In this document: one piece after another, positions 26,322-35,556 of the stretch
How positions within the stretch are numbered: the first letter of the stretch is position 1
Layout: every line of letters begins with the position of its first letter
Assembly: GCF_003121925.1 (NCBI RefSeq)
Contig: NZ_QEWR01000002.1
Location: forward strand, 248,001-312,000
Length of the DNA stretch: 64,000 bases
Source: Ignatzschineria indica
GTDB lineage: Bacteria; Pseudomonadota; Gammaproteobacteria; Cardiobacteriales; Wohlfahrtiimonadaceae
Direction of reading: 5' to 3'
Notes under the pieces: generated by a model
What the model was told of the DNA's origin: nothing
Databases searched by the model: none
The model's input: the letters and a program-made list of their open reading frames with translations, nothing else
Program-made: the position numbers and the translations under genes

Positions 26322-28697
26322 TTAACCACGTGCTGTACGGATGGCATGAGAGCGCTGTTTTCTAAATTTCACCTTCGGTTGCGCAGGTTCTCGCTCTTCC
26401 TCAACAATTGCTCGAACCCAGAAATCCCCCGATTCATCGATATGTACCCCTTGTAGCTCATGCTCAAATCCGGGGAATGCTTTATCAAATTCTTGCAACG
26501 CTTTAAGGTAAGCAATTACGCCGGTATCCTCTTCAGAGAGGCGCTCACCCGGCATTAAGACCGGAATTCCAGGTGGGTAAGGGGTTACCATTGTGGCGGA
26601 GATACGACCTCTAAAGTCATCGAGCTTCACTACCTCAGTCTGATAACGAACCACTTTCTGGAAGGCTTCTGCCGGCGTTAACTCGGCAATAGGCGCACTA
26701 TTGACGGCATTATTGATCTTCAACATCATCTCTTTCGATTTCATCATCTCATGCATCTTTTGGCAGAGTGCTTTGAGTGTGATATTACGATAGTGATCCC
26801 CTTCTGCTGCGAGAGAAGGAATCGCTTCAATCGCGAGAGTGTCATTGTCATAGAGCTTCTTAAACTCAAGCAGAGCTTCCACTAAGGTTCCCCATTTTCC
26901 TTTTGTTGTCCCGACAGAGAAGAGAATTAAGAGGGTATAATCACCGGTTCGTGCAATCTCAATCCGGCGATCATCGAGGAAGCGAGTCATAATATAGCCG
27001 GGAATTCCTCTCTCTTCATAGATCCCTTGTGCCGTAATGCCGGGGCAGGTGATGGTCACTTTTACAGGATCGAGCATACTATCGGTATCGGCTAAATCTT
27101 CATCGCTAAAACCATGCCAATCTTCACCTGCACGCAGTTGCCAAGCGCGGGGATCATGAGTTAAAAGCTCTATCGGCGCCTCTTCAAAGCTATAGTGACG
27201 ATTCTCTTTCTCAGAGTAGATTTCGCACGGTTGGAGCAGATCGAAGAACCAAGATTCTTCACCCTCTTCCTCCTGCAGTCGGCGTTTAATAGAGACAATC
27301 GATTTTCGGAAAGCGATCGCCTCTTCTAGTGACTCTTGTACTAAAGAGTAGCCCGATTGACCACTCATCATATTAACGGCAACATCGATCGATGCAATGA
27401 TCGGATAGTAGGGCGAAGTGGTGCCATGCATCATAAAGGCATCATTAAAGTCTTCAAAATTGAGTGGCGCTCGATCACTCTTCTTCACATGAATCATCGA
27501 CGCCATTGAGAGTGCCGGCAACATCTTGTGGGTCGATTGTACGGCAAATATTGTCGGGCGATGGGGATCATCCTCTTCAACATCCATCGCAAAACGTGCT
27601 TTATAGAGAGGATGAAACTTTGCATAGGCGTACCAAGCCTCATCAAAATGGATACGCGGGACCGATTCGCCAAGATGAGAGACCACATCTTTAACGTTGT
27701 AGCAGAATCCATCATAAGTACAGTTCGTGACAACAGCATAAGTGGGCGCCGGTGAGATAGCATCCTTTGTTAAAGGACTTGCGGCAATTAAGCTATCGAT
27801 ATGATCTTTGGTTAATCTTTTTGTCGGAATCGGGCCGATCAGACCGAAGCCATTTCGTGTCGGTTGAAGATAGACAGGACGCGCCTGAGAGAGTGTTAAG
27901 GCGTGATTGATCGATTTATGACAGTTGCGATCTACAGCCACCATCTCATTAGCACCTACGGCACCTTGCGCCACGATTCTATTGGAGGTAGAAGAGCCCC
28001 CGACACCATAGAATGTCCAGTCAGCCCCAAACTCTTTTGCTGCGATCGCTTCTGATTTTTTCGGTGGTCCTTCATGGATCAGATAATCCCCCATCTCCGC
28101 CGTAGCAACACCAATATCGGAGCGGAACATATTCTCCCCATAAAACTTAAAAAACTCTGCGCCAACAGGATGTTTTAGATAAGCCATTCCCCCCATATGC
28201 CCCGGACAATCCCAGTAGTAATCACCATCTTCGGTAAACTCTTTTAAAGTCTTAAAGTAGGGTGGCAGCATCGCTTCATAGTGGCGACGAATTGCTCGGT
28301 CGATGCGATTGGCTAAAAAGGGAGGCGTTTCTGAATAGAGATAGATATACTCCTTCATCTCTTTAAGGAGATCGATCGGCAGATTATGAGTAATCGATTC
28401 AACCGAGAGGAGAAAGATGGGCGTTTCCGGATTTCTAGCGCGAAAAGTGGTTAAAAAGTGTAGAGCATCAACGGCATCTGTCTCTTTACCACCCCAAAAG
28501 AGTCCAACACCTCCAAAGTGAGGCGTCTGCGCAACGATTGCCGTTGCCTGTGGTAGAGATTCAACCACTGTAAATTGATACCCCAAAGCACTCAAAGCAC
28601 TCTGTAACTCTTTCAATCGTTCATTGAGTCTATGGGAAGGATGATCGCTATAATCGGAAAAATCATTAATAAAAAGAATATCTCTATTATATTTCAT
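26322..28697 (-). CDS. PLP-dependent Orn/Lys/Arg decarboxylase (AdiA/LdcA-like)
   Basis: A 791-residue fold-type I decarboxylase of the bacterial inducible group. It has an N-terminal response-regulator-like wing domain (about 1-145), then the PLP core with WDCPGHMGGMAYLKHPVG near 162, GSSTSN, HFDEAW (Asp352) and the Schiff-base lysine 391 in QSTHKMLPALS. The C-terminal domain follows. It decarboxylates a basic amino acid to its amine. Arginine or lysine is most likely given the overall likeness to AdiA and Pseudomonas LdcA. GAGGAG precedes the ATG. The two APC exchangers directly downstream complete an acid-resistance or polyamine module. The exact substrate is not determined. Confidence 0.88.
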   Translation of the reverse strand: MKYNRDILFINDFSDYSDHPSHRLNERLKELQSALSALGYQFTVVESLPQATAIVAQTPHFGGVGLFWGGKETDAVDALHFLTTFRARNPETPIFLLSVESITHNLPIDLLKEMKEYIYLYSETPPFLANRIDRAIRRHYEAMLPPYFKTLKEFTEDGDYYWDCPGHMGGMAYLKHPVGAEFFKFYGENMFRSDIGVATAEMGDYLIHEGPPKKSEAIAAKEFGADWTFYGVGGSSTSNRIVAQGAVGANEMVAVDRNCHKSINHALTLSQARPVYLQPTRNGFGLIGPIPTKRLTKDHIDSLIAASPLTKDAISPAPTYAVVTNCTYDGFCYNVKDVVSHLGESVPRIHFDEAWYAYAKFHPLYKARFAMDVEEDDPHRPTIFAVQSTHKMLPALSMASMIHVKKSDRAPLNFEDFNDAFMMHGTTSPYYPIIASIDVAVNMMSGQSGYSLVQESLEEAIAFRKSIVSIKRRLQEEEGEESWFFDLLQPCEIYSEKENRHYSFEEAPIELLTHDPRAWQLRAGEDWHGFSDEDLADTDSMLDPVKVTITCPGITAQGIYEERGIPGYIMTRFLDDRRIEIARTGDYTLLILFSVGTTKGKWGTLVEALLEFKKLYDNDTLAIEAIPSLAAEGDHYRNITLKALCQKMHEMMKSKEMMLKINNAVNSAPIAELTPAEAFQKVVRYQTEVVKLDDFRGRISATMVTPYPPGIPVLMPGERLSEEDTGVIAYLKALQEFDKAFPGFEHELQGVHIDESGDFWVRAIVEEEREPAQPKVKFRKQRSHAIRTARG

Positions 28698-28903
28698 CTT
28701 AAACTCCTCATTAAATGGATGAAGTCGTTATCTCATTAACAATATATAACAATTTCAGATAAAAATTTATATTGTTTTAGCGCATTTAAGCTCATTTTTA
28801 GGGATATTTACCTTAAATAAAGAAATCATGATATATGTCAACTTATACCAATAAATGAGAAAGATTTTCCGCTACCTGTGACAATTTTTGTTATGATTTG
28901 TTG

Positions 28904-29170
28904 TTCTGTACGTTAGTTTCACTAGACCCAAACAGCACATATTTTATGTGTTCTAATGGATACTATTTTACAGAAAGGGCTAAAGTGCCCAATATCCTTA
29001 TTGGTGAATTCCATCACAATTCATCCTACTCATTGAGGATCACTTTCTCCCAAGGTATAAAAAATTGTGAAAATCTGTATCACTACTCATAATCACATCT
29101 CTTAAAAACAATAAACCTTAATGGGAGTATCCATTCAATTGCCGGCATAGCGCCGGCTTTTTGTTTTTTT
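28904..29170 (+). ncRNA. Candidate structured RNA with its own promoter and terminator
   Basis: An extended -10 (TGTTATGAT, 28889-28897) is followed about 260 bases later by a strong terminator (GCCGGC 29141-29146, loop ATAGC, GCCGGC 29152-29157, then 12 T in 13 bases). No credible protein lies between. Internal pairings are visible: ATGGATACT (28956-28964) with AGTATCCAT (29126-29134), CCAATA with TATTGG (28989-29004), TGAATT with AATTCA next to it, and GGGC/GCCC at 28977-28990. It does not match the 6S, tmRNA, RNase P or 4.5S signatures I know. Confidence 0.4.
29141..29170 (+). terminator. GCCGGC-arm terminator left of the defence operon
   Basis: GCCGGC / GCCGGC stem with a 5-base loop and a long T tract, reading rightward. 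No protein gene precedes it on this strand within the 621-base gap. Confidence 0.85.
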
Positions 29171-29318
29171 GGGGGAGAAAACATTTTTAAACTTACGTAT
29201 GTGATTAAATAAGGAAGATAATAACAAATTTATTATTTTTATAAGCCTCAAAGCTGTACTTTATTTCTGTACTTCATTTGTTAAGAATCAATACAAGATA
29301 TAAGTTTTGTTCTGTTAT

Positions 29319-31058
29319 TTAACGTTGTTGGTATCTCCAACGATTTATCACTTTTTCCATGTCTTTTAAATTAGAGGCTGCTTTTTGCCAGCCTAAATCA
29401 AAATCAATATCGCTTGATTTAGGAAGCTGATCTTTTTCTAAGTTTTTAATCATAATTCTGGAAGGTAGTGTTGCCGCCTCACCTAAAAATATAGCTTCTT
29501 GTCGGCGTAATCCTGATAACATCTTGGTTAAGCCTGTCATTGAGTCAGGCAAAATACTTTTGACATGTTCTCGATCAGTATCATTTGTTATACGCAAGAC
29601 AATCCAAGAATTACATTGAGAGAGGACCGTAGCCTCTACCTCACTTGGACGTTGCGATATTAAAAATAATCCAACGCCATATTTTCTACCTTCTTTTGCG
29701 ATTCTTCTAATTGCTGATTGAGCTGCTTCATATTGAGCCTCCCCTTTATTCGGGACATAACGATGGGCTTCTTCACACACAAGAAGAACAGGACTATTTT
29801 GTCTTTCCTCTTCTGACTGCCATACTTTTATTTGAAATATAATTCGGGCAATAGCGGCACTTGTAATTCCAGCAATTTCATTGGGTATGCCTGATAAATC
29901 TACTATTTGGATAGACGTCTCTGAGGTTAAAAATTGACTAAGAATACTAGGTAAAGGATCGGACTTGCCATCCCAACCTTTCATCATGAACTTTAATCTA
30001 CCATCTTTTAAGAGAGAGCTAATTTTACGAATAACTTTATTGTAGTCTTCATGTTGGTTTTGACTTTTATTATTTGGACGCTGTTTATTTATTTCTCCAA
30101 TTAAACCTTCTGTATATAGTTCATTATTTTTTTTCCCAAATTCATCTATGCCATTCGGATCTCCCAAAATATATGGGATGGGAGAATCGACTGTTAATAG
30201 ACTTTTATCTAATAATAACTTATTTGCGGCTTGTTCACGGATTGCTATTAATGCGTTCTTAACTATATTAGATTGAGATGTAGCTGCGTACTCTGTCTTT
30301 CCTATAAATAAACTTATAGTTTCTTCAAGATCTAATAGCCAATAAGGAAGCTTTAATGATCCTTCATCTGTAGATAGGCGTTGATGATTTGGAAAAGATT
30401 TTCCATATTCATTATGAGGATCTAAGATAATAATCTGTGGATGCCAACGTTCATAGTGAGCAATATTCCCTCGTTCTAAGATGCTATGCAATACAGCTGA
30501 GACTGTTCCTGATTTTCCTGATCCTGTAGACCCTAATATTGCGGTATGCTTTCCAAGCAATTCATTAAGTTCAGCATAACAGGGGGATCCTGAACCAACA
30601 TGCTCTCCTAAATGAATAATTGCACCTTGTGTATTACCATATATATATTTCAGTTCGGATTTTTGTGTAATGTAAATGGTTTGCTGGGGAAGTGGGTAAG
30701 TAGCAACACCTCTCTGAAATTCTAAAGAAGGGCTCTCATCTGCACCTATTCTCCACTCACCCTCACCGAATAGATCTGCCTCTATAATTCTTTCATCGGA
30801 AGATACAACAGGGATTCCATTCTCTAATTCGTAGTCAGCTTTCATTCGTAGGCGACTAACTAAACCATAAATTGATTTTCGCCCAAAATGTACTTTTATA
30901 ATAGAACCAAACTGGCCTATAGGATAGTTTTCTCCCGCAAATACCCTAGATAGATCTAATAGTAGGGGGTCTAATTCTGCAATAATACGAGTACCATCAA
31001 CTTCGATAATTTTACCGATAGCAAGATTATCAATAGGTTTAATAAGTTGGTTTATCAT
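29319..31058 (-). CDS. HerA-type hexameric DNA translocase, SIR2 partner
   Basis: A 579-residue FtsK/HerA-family ATPase. An N-terminal HAS-barrel-like beta domain (residues 1-80) precedes the motor. Walker A is GSTGSGKSG at 176-184, and the Walker B-like LLVCEEAHRYVP lies near residue 440. An arginine-finger region with SQRPSEVEATVLSQC and RITNDTDREHV follows. HerA pairs with an effector nuclease or NADase in several defence systems. Here it starts one base after the stop of the SIR2 gene, so the pair is tightly coupled, as in known SIR2-HerA defence. It is the last gene of the five-gene operon. Confidence 0.88.
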   Translation of the reverse strand: MINQLIKPIDNLAIGKIIEVDGTRIIAELDPLLLDLSRVFAGENYPIGQFGSIIKVHFGRKSIYGLVSRLRMKADYELENGIPVVSSDERIIEADLFGEGEWRIGADESPSLEFQRGVATYPLPQQTIYITQKSELKYIYGNTQGAIIHLGEHVGSGSPCYAELNELLGKHTAILGSTGSGKSGTVSAVLHSILERGNIAHYERWHPQIIILDPHNEYGKSFPNHQRLSTDEGSLKLPYWLLDLEETISLFIGKTEYAATSQSNIVKNALIAIREQAANKLLLDKSLLTVDSPIPYILGDPNGIDEFGKKNNELYTEGLIGEINKQRPNNKSQNQHEDYNKVIRKISSLLKDGRLKFMMKGWDGKSDPLPSILSQFLTSETSIQIVDLSGIPNEIAGITSAAIARIIFQIKVWQSEEERQNSPVLLVCEEAHRYVPNKGEAQYEAAQSAIRRIAKEGRKYGVGLFLISQRPSEVEATVLSQCNSWIVLRITNDTDREHVKSILPDSMTGLTKMLSGLRRQEAIFLGEAATLPSRIMIKNLEKDQLPKSSDIDFDLGWQKAASNLKDMEKVINRWRYQQR

Positions 31059-31059
31059 G

Positions 31060-32199
31060 TTAAATCCGTCCTTCTAAAATTTGAGTTAAATTTTCAAACT
31101 TCCACCATTTAATATCATTTTCAGAAATTATCTGTTGATCTGCATGATAAAATCCCTTATTAGCAAAAATTAATAATTGCTTGTTTATATCAGGATTATT
31201 ATTCCAGTCTTTAATAATACCAGTTGGTTCATTATCGCTGATAAAAGCTAAGACAGTTAAATTACCTTTAGAGTTTTTGAGGCCTCTTTCAATTTCTAAA
31301 TTGATGTGTGAATCTCCAAAACTATAACCACTAATTAATAAGACTTTTTGTTTTCCATTTTGAGGATTTAAAATACCTCTTGCTTTATGCATCAAGTATG
31401 CATATGGATCTAACTGCGTTTCTCTATATTTAGTAGATGCAGGCCATATCATTATTTTTGCTGACGGATCCTTTTGAAAGTTAAGTCGATTGTTAACTCT
31501 AAACGGAGTGAAAGAAGAAGGATCCTCTGACCAATTGATGGAACCATGTAGTTTTAAAACTTTAGCTTCTAAATCACTTTTTTCAAATACATCAGGGTTC
31601 CACCATCCTGATACTCCTCCCTCTAAGCCATCGGCATATTTTATTCTTGAAAGAGCTAAAGCATCTTCTATTAAAGTATCGTAATTCATCACTAGATAAT
31701 CGATACATTCTGATGACTTTTTACCCGGTCGAATAGGTCGATGTAATGATTCAATAAATTTAATATGCGTATCAATTGTTACATCTTTATTTATCACAGA
31801 AAAGATGGCTAATTTAATTTCTTCGACAGCTTTTAATAATTGATCATGCTCATATCTTTTCTTATCGATCGAAATAGAGTTATCATCCACATTTCTATTA
31901 AAGCGACGGGCTGTAATGGCTAACCAATCAATTAATTCACTGAGGTAATCTTCAATATGAGCAGCGGGATTGGCTCCCTTAAACTTAGATTGAATAGCTT
32001 TTAAAATTTCTTTAGATGTGGTAGAGAGGCTCTCGTTTTTCAAGACCTCTTCCGTCAGCTTATTTGTTAAAGGCAATCCGGCGCAGAAACTTGCCCCTGC
32101 TCCTAATAAAACAATTTTAGAGTGGGTTAAAAGCTCTTCTAATTTGCGAATAACTTCTTTAAAATCATTTTTCTCAAAAATAGTGGTGTTTAATGACAT
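31060..32199 (-). CDS. SIR2-domain effector (probable NADase)
   Basis: A 379-residue protein with a defence-type SIR2 domain: LLGAGASFCAGLP at about 31-43, MNYDTLIEDAL near 185, LKLHGSINW near 225 and ISGYSFGDSHIN near 300. Zinc cysteines of deacylase sirtuins are absent, as in NAD-degrading SIR2 effectors. ATG 32199 is chosen because AGAGGA lies four bases before it; an upstream start would overlap the nuclease gene. With the HerA gene one base downstream it forms a SIR2-HerA pair that, in characterised systems, depletes NAD+ on phage infection. This activity is inferred here. Confidence 0.85.
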   Translation of the reverse strand: MSLNTTIFEKNDFKEVIRKLEELLTHSKIVLLGAGASFCAGLPLTNKLTEEVLKNESLSTTSKEILKAIQSKFKGANPAAHIEDYLSELIDWLAITARRFNRNVDDNSISIDKKRYEHDQLLKAVEEIKLAIFSVINKDVTIDTHIKFIESLHRPIRPGKKSSECIDYLVMNYDTLIEDALALSRIKYADGLEGGVSGWWNPDVFEKSDLEAKVLKLHGSINWSEDPSSFTPFRVNNRLNFQKDPSAKIMIWPASTKYRETQLDPYAYLMHKARGILNPQNGKQKVLLISGYSFGDSHINLEIERGLKNSKGNLTVLAFISDNEPTGIIKDWNNNPDINKQLLIFANKGFYHADQQIISENDIKWWKFENLTQILEGRI

Positions 32200-32242
32200 A
32201 GAATCCTCTTTTGATATTCTGAACTTTATGGTCAAGTTAATA

Positions 32243-33496
32243 TTATTTCCTAACAACCTCCCCAGTCGTGTTATTCATACGATATTGATTGATAGTCCCA
32301 TCACTAATTTTTTTTACTACTTCTATAATAGTTTCTAAGGGGACATTAAACCATTCTTGTGGCTGATATCGACTTCCATCCTTACCTATTAAAGTGACTT
32401 TAAGCCTTTGAGCTTCGAGGAAAGTATGCGTTAATCTTTCAAGTTTATGAGGATTGACATGCCGGCATTCGAAAAACTTTACAAGCTCGACAGGCGCTTC
32501 TAGAAAAGCAATATCATTCTCGGCATTCTTAATTCGATCTTCAATCGTTGTGGTTGTAAAACCAATCTTATAAAGATTTTCGTATATAGCTAGGGAAGGG
32601 TTATTACTCAAAGAGCGTAAAATATAAAGATAACCTAATGGCTTATCTTTATGAGAGATATTAAGTAGAGACTCTGTTACGGCATCGGCTCCTTGTAAGA
32701 TGCGCCGTCCATTATCTTCTTTATATAAAGAAGCTGCTAGTGATCTCATTAACATATTGGATTCTAATCCATTTTCAAAAATCAGACGCATTCTTGGGTT
32801 ATGAACATCCTCTCGTTCACTCTCTTTAGCAATAGAATCAACAAAACAGGCAACTCCCTTAAGGATAAAAAAATCTCCCTCTCGTATTTGGGAATTATTA
32901 CTAAACTTTTGTAATTGAAATTCTCCATCTTTAAGTTTTTGATGCATCTCAATGAATAACGGTTTAAATCTCCAAAAGTCAGGGCACTCTTTTCTCTCAG
33001 CTACGTCATCTGGCATCTCTTTATTTTGTTTGATCTTCGGTATATGTTTTAGCTCAAATATTCCGCTGTTATCTTTTAAAAGATCACCGGCAATATTAAA
33101 GATATCCTCTAAAGAAGTTACCTCTTCTGCTTTAGAAATGTTATTTTTTATGTTTATATCTTTATTTGTAGCTACTGAAGTCGCTTCCTTTGTAAGGAGG
33201 TTATGGTGATCCATCTGCCGTAATATATTATTATCAGAGTGCTTTTCAATAATACTATGTAGTGATTCTGCTAATATCATTTCAGTGATATCAGTACTTT
33301 CTACCTCGGGTAATCGAGATTTTTGATCAATGAATTGATTAATCTCATCAAATTTAGAGACTAAAGCACTTTGTATTTTATTGTTACTATTTTTAGGCTT
33401 AATATTTTTAAGCAGGCCATGCGGATCATTTTGACCACTGAGAATCTCCTCAAAAGTTAGGGAAGGGAGCTCATTTTTTATCCCATAGAGTTTCAT
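32243..33496 (-). CDS. GIY-YIG nuclease-domain protein (T5orf172-like)
   Basis: A 417-residue protein. Residues about 287-390 form a GIY-YIG domain of the T5orf172 kind: GYLYILRSLSNN, a conserved NLYKIGFTTTTIEDRI, HKLERLTHTFL, and a closing QEWFNVP. The first 280 residues match nothing I recognise; they are acidic and mostly helical, with low-complexity stretches. AGGAGGGG precedes the ATG, which lies two bases after the helicase stop, so the two are coupled. Between a helicase/methyltransferase pair and SIR2-HerA, it is probably the DNA-cutting subunit of the restriction module. That role is inferred from context. Confidence 0.8.
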   Translation of the reverse strand: MKLYGIKNELPSLTFEEILSGQNDPHGLLKNIKPKNSNNKIQSALVSKFDEINQFIDQKSRLPEVESTDITEMILAESLHSIIEKHSDNNILRQMDHHNLLTKEATSVATNKDINIKNNISKAEEVTSLEDIFNIAGDLLKDNSGIFELKHIPKIKQNKEMPDDVAERKECPDFWRFKPLFIEMHQKLKDGEFQLQKFSNNSQIREGDFFILKGVACFVDSIAKESEREDVHNPRMRLIFENGLESNMLMRSLAASLYKEDNGRRILQGADAVTESLLNISHKDKPLGYLYILRSLSNNPSLAIYENLYKIGFTTTTIEDRIKNAENDIAFLEAPVELVKFFECRHVNPHKLERLTHTFLEAQRLKVTLIGKDGSRYQPQEWFNVPLETIIEVVKKISDGTINQYRMNNTTGEVVRK

Positions 33497-33498
33497 TC

Positions 33499-35544
33499 TT
33501 ACCCCTCCTGTTGTCTCTTTTCAGCATATTTTCTTTGGATATATAACAGTCCTTCCGCTAACCGACGCTCAATATTATCATTGCTATCCACATCTGGATG
33601 TCGATTATTATCAGCTATAAATTGATTAATTTTAGGCCAAAGCATCACAGCTTCTTCTTCCGTCATATTGATCTTTTGAGAAGCTAAAGTCTGTTGCAAA
33701 GTCTTTAAGAGTGTTGCATCTATGCTTTTAGAGAGAACTTCATAAGCACCTTGAAAAGGATTTACAGAAGCGATTAAGTCTACATTTAAATCATCCAGAT
33801 TAATAAATCGATTACCAATATTGATAAATTGCTGCCCACTATAATCACTCGATGTAGGATGAGTGCCTCCTCTATTTGATGCTAATTCTCCCTCAACAAT
33901 GGCATCTTCAGGTAGGGCATTACCTTCTATTATCCCTCCATTTTGCCGAATGAATAGACTGGTTAATAATCCTTGATGAATTTGATCAACTTCTTCCTCA
34001 TTTAAATCGGGATGTAATTGTCGGATGATTTTAGGGATCATTAATTTATTCACAACTTCCGTTTCTATTAAACCTTGTTCAGACCAATAGGCTTGTTGCG
34101 CTTCTTGAGTATTTAATAGAGTTGCGAAAATATCATCAGTAGAACCATTTAAGATATCTAATACCTTTTTAGAGGGTGCTTTAGTTGTATCGTCTATTAC
34201 AATAGTTCCTGGCGGTAAAGTCTCCCCTTCTACAACTGATGATCTTGGTCTAAAAGTGATATTCGGTTTTAGAATTTGTTCCATCAATAGAGAAGCACTA
34301 ATGGCTTTTAACATCGTGTTTACAGAGATAACGACATCTTCATCAGTTGCATCAGGTTGTGGAATAAGATTAGTAAATTGTGCATGGGTTTTACCCTCGC
34401 AATCCCGTGTTGCACGGCCAATGATTTGTACTATTTCAGTTAGAGAGTTTCGGAACCCAACGGTTAATGCATGTTCACACCAAGGCCAATCAAAACCTTC
34501 TTTAGCCATCCCTAGAGCAATAATGATATCGATATCATTGGCATGATTTACATTGCGAAGATATTCCATAACAATAGGGCGCTCTTTACTATCATCAACA
34601 AGATCGGCTACTTTTATAAGCTTCCCATCATTATAACGCCTTAATGTCAAAATATGAGTGTCTGGGTCTTTTGATACAAACTCTCCAATCACATCATGGA
34701 TATGTCCCACTTCTGCATATTTATTGCCTGTAGAAGCTGAAGAATTAACATGGGGTATATGAATTAATGTTTTTTGATTGGTATCTAAGACTTCTGATAG
34801 AGCATCAATATAACGCCCTTGATAGAAATGATATCCAATTCCAAGAGATTTCAGATATTGATAGCCATTGAGCTGTTCGTAGTAGGTGTAAGTCACTTTA
34901 TCGAATTTAGCTTCATCTTCTGGTAATAAGATTGGTACCGAATCTCCTCTAAAGTAAGAACCTGTCATTGCAATAATATGAGCATTTGATCCATGCATTA
35001 CTTCATCGATCAGTTTTCCGAGAATGTTTTCTTCACCTGCAGAAACATGATGAAATTCGTCGATTGCCAACACAGTATTATTAAAGTCTTGAGGCTCTAA
35101 TTTTTTAAAAGCATGTCGTAATGTTGCGTGAGTACAGAGAATGATCGCATCTCTCGGTTGATTACTTTTGATAAACTCGATAAAGCGATCCACTTTACCG
35201 CTAGTTTCACTTTCGGTTAAACAGAGATTATTTTTATTTTCAATATGCCAATTAGTAAAAAAGCCATGGCTTGTAAGATCCGTATCTTTAAAAGAGCCTC
35301 CGATAGACATTTCAGGAACAGTAACAATAGCTTTACGGATACCTTGTCGATGTAACTTATCTAAAGCTAAAAACATTAAAGCTCTCGATTTACCTGATGC
35401 AGGTGGTGCTTTAATTAATAGATATTGACTATTGCGATAGGCGTAAGCTCTTGCTTGCATCTCTCGCATACCCATCGCATTATTTTGAGTGCTAGCACCT
35501 GTCTGCTCATAGGTGACTTCTACTAAATTGACAGTTTTGCTCAT
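33499..35544 (-). CDS. DEAD/DEAH-box helicase of the restriction module
   Basis: A 681-residue superfamily 2 helicase. Walker A is KAPPASGKSR at about 45-54, motif II is DEFH near residue 163, motif III is MTGSYFRGD near 190, and motif VI is QIIGRATRD near 375. The C-terminal third (about 430-681) has no domain I can name and may contact partners. GGGGAG precedes the ATG. It is 12 bases behind the methyltransferase gene and two bases before the nuclease gene. Helicases of this kind translocate on DNA for restriction; here it probably powers the GIY-YIG nuclease. Confidence 0.87.
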   Translation of the reverse strand: MSKTVNLVEVTYEQTGASTQNNAMGMREMQARAYAYRNSQYLLIKAPPASGKSRALMFLALDKLHRQGIRKAIVTVPEMSIGGSFKDTDLTSHGFFTNWHIENKNNLCLTESETSGKVDRFIEFIKSNQPRDAIILCTHATLRHAFKKLEPQDFNNTVLAIDEFHHVSAGEENILGKLIDEVMHGSNAHIIAMTGSYFRGDSVPILLPEDEAKFDKVTYTYYEQLNGYQYLKSLGIGYHFYQGRYIDALSEVLDTNQKTLIHIPHVNSSASTGNKYAEVGHIHDVIGEFVSKDPDTHILTLRRYNDGKLIKVADLVDDSKERPIVMEYLRNVNHANDIDIIIALGMAKEGFDWPWCEHALTVGFRNSLTEIVQIIGRATRDCEGKTHAQFTNLIPQPDATDEDVVISVNTMLKAISASLLMEQILKPNITFRPRSSVVEGETLPPGTIVIDDTTKAPSKKVLDILNGSTDDIFATLLNTQEAQQAYWSEQGLIETEVVNKLMIPKIIRQLHPDLNEEEVDQIHQGLLTSLFIRQNGGIIEGNALPEDAIVEGELASNRGGTHPTSSDYSGQQFINIGNRFINLDDLNVDLIASVNPFQGAYEVLSKSIDATLLKTLQQTLASQKINMTEEEAVMLWPKINQFIADNNRHPDVDSNDNIERRLAEGLLYIQRKYAEKRQQEG

Positions 35545-35556
35545 TTTATCTCCCCA

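Noticed and set aside
28898-29092. A 64-codon frame in the gap left of the defence operon
   Set aside because: No ribosome binding site and no recognisable composition; it overlaps the stems of the candidate RNA, which explain the region better.
31060-32256. A longer SIR2 protein starting at 32256
   Set aside because: It would overlap the upstream nuclease gene and lacks a good ribosome binding site; ATG 32199 has AGAGGA at proper spacing.
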